Below are positions 62,302 to 64,000 of a stretch of DNA of 64,000 nt, one piece after another. Both the position numbers and the translations under genes were made by a program. The stretch is taken from NCBI RefSeq assembly GCF_000427965.1, contig NZ_ATZA01000011.1, forward strand, positions 1 to 64,000, given 5' to 3'. Source of the DNA: Olivibacter sitiensis DSM 17696 (GTDB lineage: Bacteria > Bacteroidota > Bacteroidia > Sphingobacteriales > Sphingobacteriaceae). Numbering within the stretch: position 1 is the stretch's first letter; every line of letters begins with the position of its first letter. The notes below the pieces were generated by a model. That model was not told where the DNA came from. It was given only the letters and a program-made list of their open reading frames with translations, and searched no databases.

Positions 62302-64000
62302 TCACTCCTTTACTTTGAACGTAAACTGATATTTGCCGGAGCCAACCCAAAGAGCCTTATCTGTTATGGACTGCCCTCCTTCGTTTTTTACCGTGCCGGT
62401 TAGCAAATCCGGAAAGACAATCTGTGCGCGGGTATTGGGGGGCACTTCCACATCCATTTGCATATTATCTCCTGTTATTTCCCATGAAGAGACTATTTTG
62501 CCATAGACAGTCTCCAAACTGGCACTTGCCTTTGTCAATCCCCCTCCAGGTTTAGGAGCGATGATAAAGTTTTTATAGGCAGGAGCACTTTCTATACCGC
62601 GAATACCGGCAATATTCTTGTACATCCAATCACCTATGGCACCATAGGCATAATGGTTAAAGGAGTTCATTTCCTTGCTCTGAAAAGAACCGTCAGGTTT
62701 GAGGCCGTCCCAACGTTCCCAGATTGTGGTTGCCCCCATTTTTACGGGATAAAGCCAAGATGGATACGTTTCCTGCAACAGTAAGGTATAAGCGACGTCA
62801 TCATACCCAAATCTGCTGAGTACATGACAAAGATAGGGTGTGCCAAGAAAACCCGTAGTAAGGTGATTGTCATAGCTTTTGATGTTTTCGACCAAGCGTT
62901 CCGCCGCCTGTGCCCGCTTATTTTCCGGCAGCATGTCAAAATGTAGTGCCAATACATACGCCGTTTGAGAACTTGACACCAGTCGTCCAGAATTTGTGAC
63001 AAATTCATTCACGAATGCCGCTTTTACGTTTTTAAGTAAGGTTTCGTATTTTGCTACGTCCTCCTGTTTATCCAGCACCTTTGCCGCATTGATCATAAGC
63101 TGCACAGAATGGGCATAGAAAGCTTGGGCTATCAAATACTTATCGGTAATAGCAGCCCTTCCATCTCGATCATCGTTAGGAATATAAAAAAGCCAATCGC
63201 CAAAATGCCAACCTTTGCTCCAGAGATAATCGGTGCTGTTGTCTGTCATAAATTGCACCCACTTCACCATTGATCCGTATTGATCTTCAAGAATTTTTCT
63301 ATCGCCAAAAGCTTGATAAAAGTCCCAGGGGATAATGGTTGCCGCATCCGCCCATCCCGCGGAACCTCCTTGTTCTCTTTCCCAGAAATAGGGAATTACG
63401 TGAGGTACGGAACCGCTCGCAAATTGATCGGCTTTCAAGTCCTTTAACCATTTTATAAAAAACCCGGCGACATCCATATTGTAGGCTGCCGTATTGAAGA
63501 AGGCCTGTGCATCGCCTGTCCATCCAAGACGTTCGTCACGCTGCGGGCAATCTGTCGGTACATCCAGAAAATTGCCTTTCTGTCCCCATTGTATATTGTG
63601 CTGAAGCTGGTTTATCAGTGCATTAGATGTTTCAAAAGTACCTGTTGGTCTCATGTTCGAATGTAGAACAACGGCTTCTATATTGTCTTCGGTGATTTTT
63701 TCTTTTGCACCTTCAATCTTTACGTAACGGAAACCCTGAAAAGAGAAGTGGGGGTGATAAGTTTCTTCCCCAGTTCCTTTTAGCGTATAGGAGATTTTCT
63801 GTTTGGCCGCACGCAGGTTTTCGGTGTAAAAGTTTCCTTCTTTATCCAAGACCTCGGCATGGCTTATTTGAATGTTTTCGCCTCCCTTACCATTAACGGT
63901 GAATTGCACCCATCCCACCAGGTTTTGTCCAAAATCGATCACCTTTTCGCCTTTGGGGGTGGTGATCATACGGATGGGCTGAATTCGCTCATGACTGGTA
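62302..64000 (-). CDS. GH78-type alpha-L-rhamnosidase, 5' part outside the window
   Basis: The frame is open to the right window edge (TSHERIQPIRMITTPKGEK), so the N-terminus is missing; at least 565 residues are visible. The rhamnosidase signature VPTDCPQRDERLGWTGDAQA is complete, with the acidic residues of the catalytic centre, followed by barrel motifs such as SAGWADAATIIPWDFYQAFGD and GATTIWERWDGLKPDGSF, and the C-terminal beta domain AKASASLETVYGKIVSSWEI. This is the most canonical GH78 of the three. It leads the operon that continues with the genes at 60642 and 58541. Confidence 0.93.
   Translation of the reverse strand, partial: TSHERIQPIRMITTPKGEKVIDFGQNLVGWVQFTVNGKGGENIQISHAEVLDKEGNFYTENLRAAKQKISYTLKGTGEETYHPHFSFQGFRYVKIEGAKEKITEDNIEAVVLHSNMRPTGTFETSNALINQLQHNIQWGQKGNFLDVPTDCPQRDERLGWTGDAQAFFNTAAYNMDVAGFFIKWLKDLKADQFASGSVPHVIPYFWEREQGGSAGWADAATIIPWDFYQAFGDRKILEDQYGSMVKWVQFMTDNSTDYLWSKGWHFGDWLFYIPNDDRDGRAAITDKYLIAQAFYAHSVQLMINAAKVLDKQEDVAKYETLLKNVKAAFVNEFVTNSGRLVSSSQTAYVLALHFDMLPENKRAQAAERLVENIKSYDNHLTTGFLGTPYLCHVLSRFGYDDVAYTLLLQETYPSWLYPVKMGATTIWERWDGLKPDGSFQSKEMNSFNHYAYGAIGDWMYKNIAGIRGIESAPAYKNFIIAPKPGGGLTKASASLETVYGKIVSSWEITGDNMQMDVEVPPNTRAQIVFPDLLTGTVKNEGGQSITDKALWVGSGKYQFTFKVKE

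Noticed and set aside
1-64000. CRISPR array
   Set aside because: The heptamer and 11-bp repeats have no spacers of regular length and no cas genes are present.
1-64000. tRNA or rRNA genes
   Set aside because: No cloverleaf with a GTTCRA-type arm and no rRNA-like sequence was noticed on either strand; a tRNAscan-SE run would be needed to be certain.

Overview
The window looks like the chromosome of a Bacteroidota species, most likely of the family Sphingobacteriaceae (inference). The reasons are four SusC genes and four SusD genes with FecI-like ECF sigma factors and FecR anti-sigma factors, lipoprotein and TlpA-type genes typical of the group, weak ribosome binding sites, several TAnnTTTG promoter boxes, and many PL/GH-type loci on one strand. 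Most genes lie on the minus strand. No rRNA, tRNA or CRISPR array was seen.

Layout. 1-299: end of an IS110-family element running off the left edge. 430-8729 and 10358-18621: two paralogous five-gene loci, each ECF sigma, FecR, SusC with an STN domain, SusD, and a secreted thioredoxin-like protein, each closed by an intrinsic terminator. A lysine-rich hypothetical gene (9283-10203, plus strand) lies between them. Parts of the two SusC and two FecR genes are almost identical in DNA, while their sigma-binding and barrel parts differ. 18725-32726: an exopolysaccharide or O-antigen type cluster with an initiating sugar-phosphate transferase, five glycosyltransferases, a Wzy-like polymerase, a beta-helix lipoprotein, and on the plus strand a Wzx-like flippase and a pyruvyltransferase-family protein. 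This cluster contains a GxxExxY gene between inverted repeats, an intact toxin-antitoxin pair and a broken second pair.

32730-48061: a polysaccharide utilisation locus with sigma, FecR, a SusC gene split by a short palindromic AT-rich insertion, SusD, a FAD-dependent oxidoreductase, a GH127-type protein, a GntR-type regulator and a GH106-type rhamnosidase. 48456-49796 is a sugar:proton symporter of the MFS. 49886-58130: a wrecked second utilisation locus with FecR, a 3'-truncated SusC, an IS110 element, a 5'-truncated SusD, a GH99-like protein and, unusually, the sigma factor at the far end; a decayed GntR gene sits upstream. 58220-64000: L-rhamnose mutarotase and three GH78-type rhamnosidases, the last cut by the window edge.

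How it fits together. The right half is aimed at a rhamnose-rich glycan such as a pectic rhamnogalacturonan or a rhamnose-containing exopolysaccharide (inference from GH78, GH106, GH127 and RhaM). The left loci carry no glycosidase and pair SusCD with a thiol-redox protein, so their ligand may not be a sugar. The most unusual signals are the IS110 noncoding end with a paired 10-bp stem and a compensatory base change between two copies (candidate bridge RNA), conserved hairpins between fecR and susC, GTTGTRN heptamer arrays inside coding genes, and small repeat-bounded cassettes in the polysaccharide cluster.
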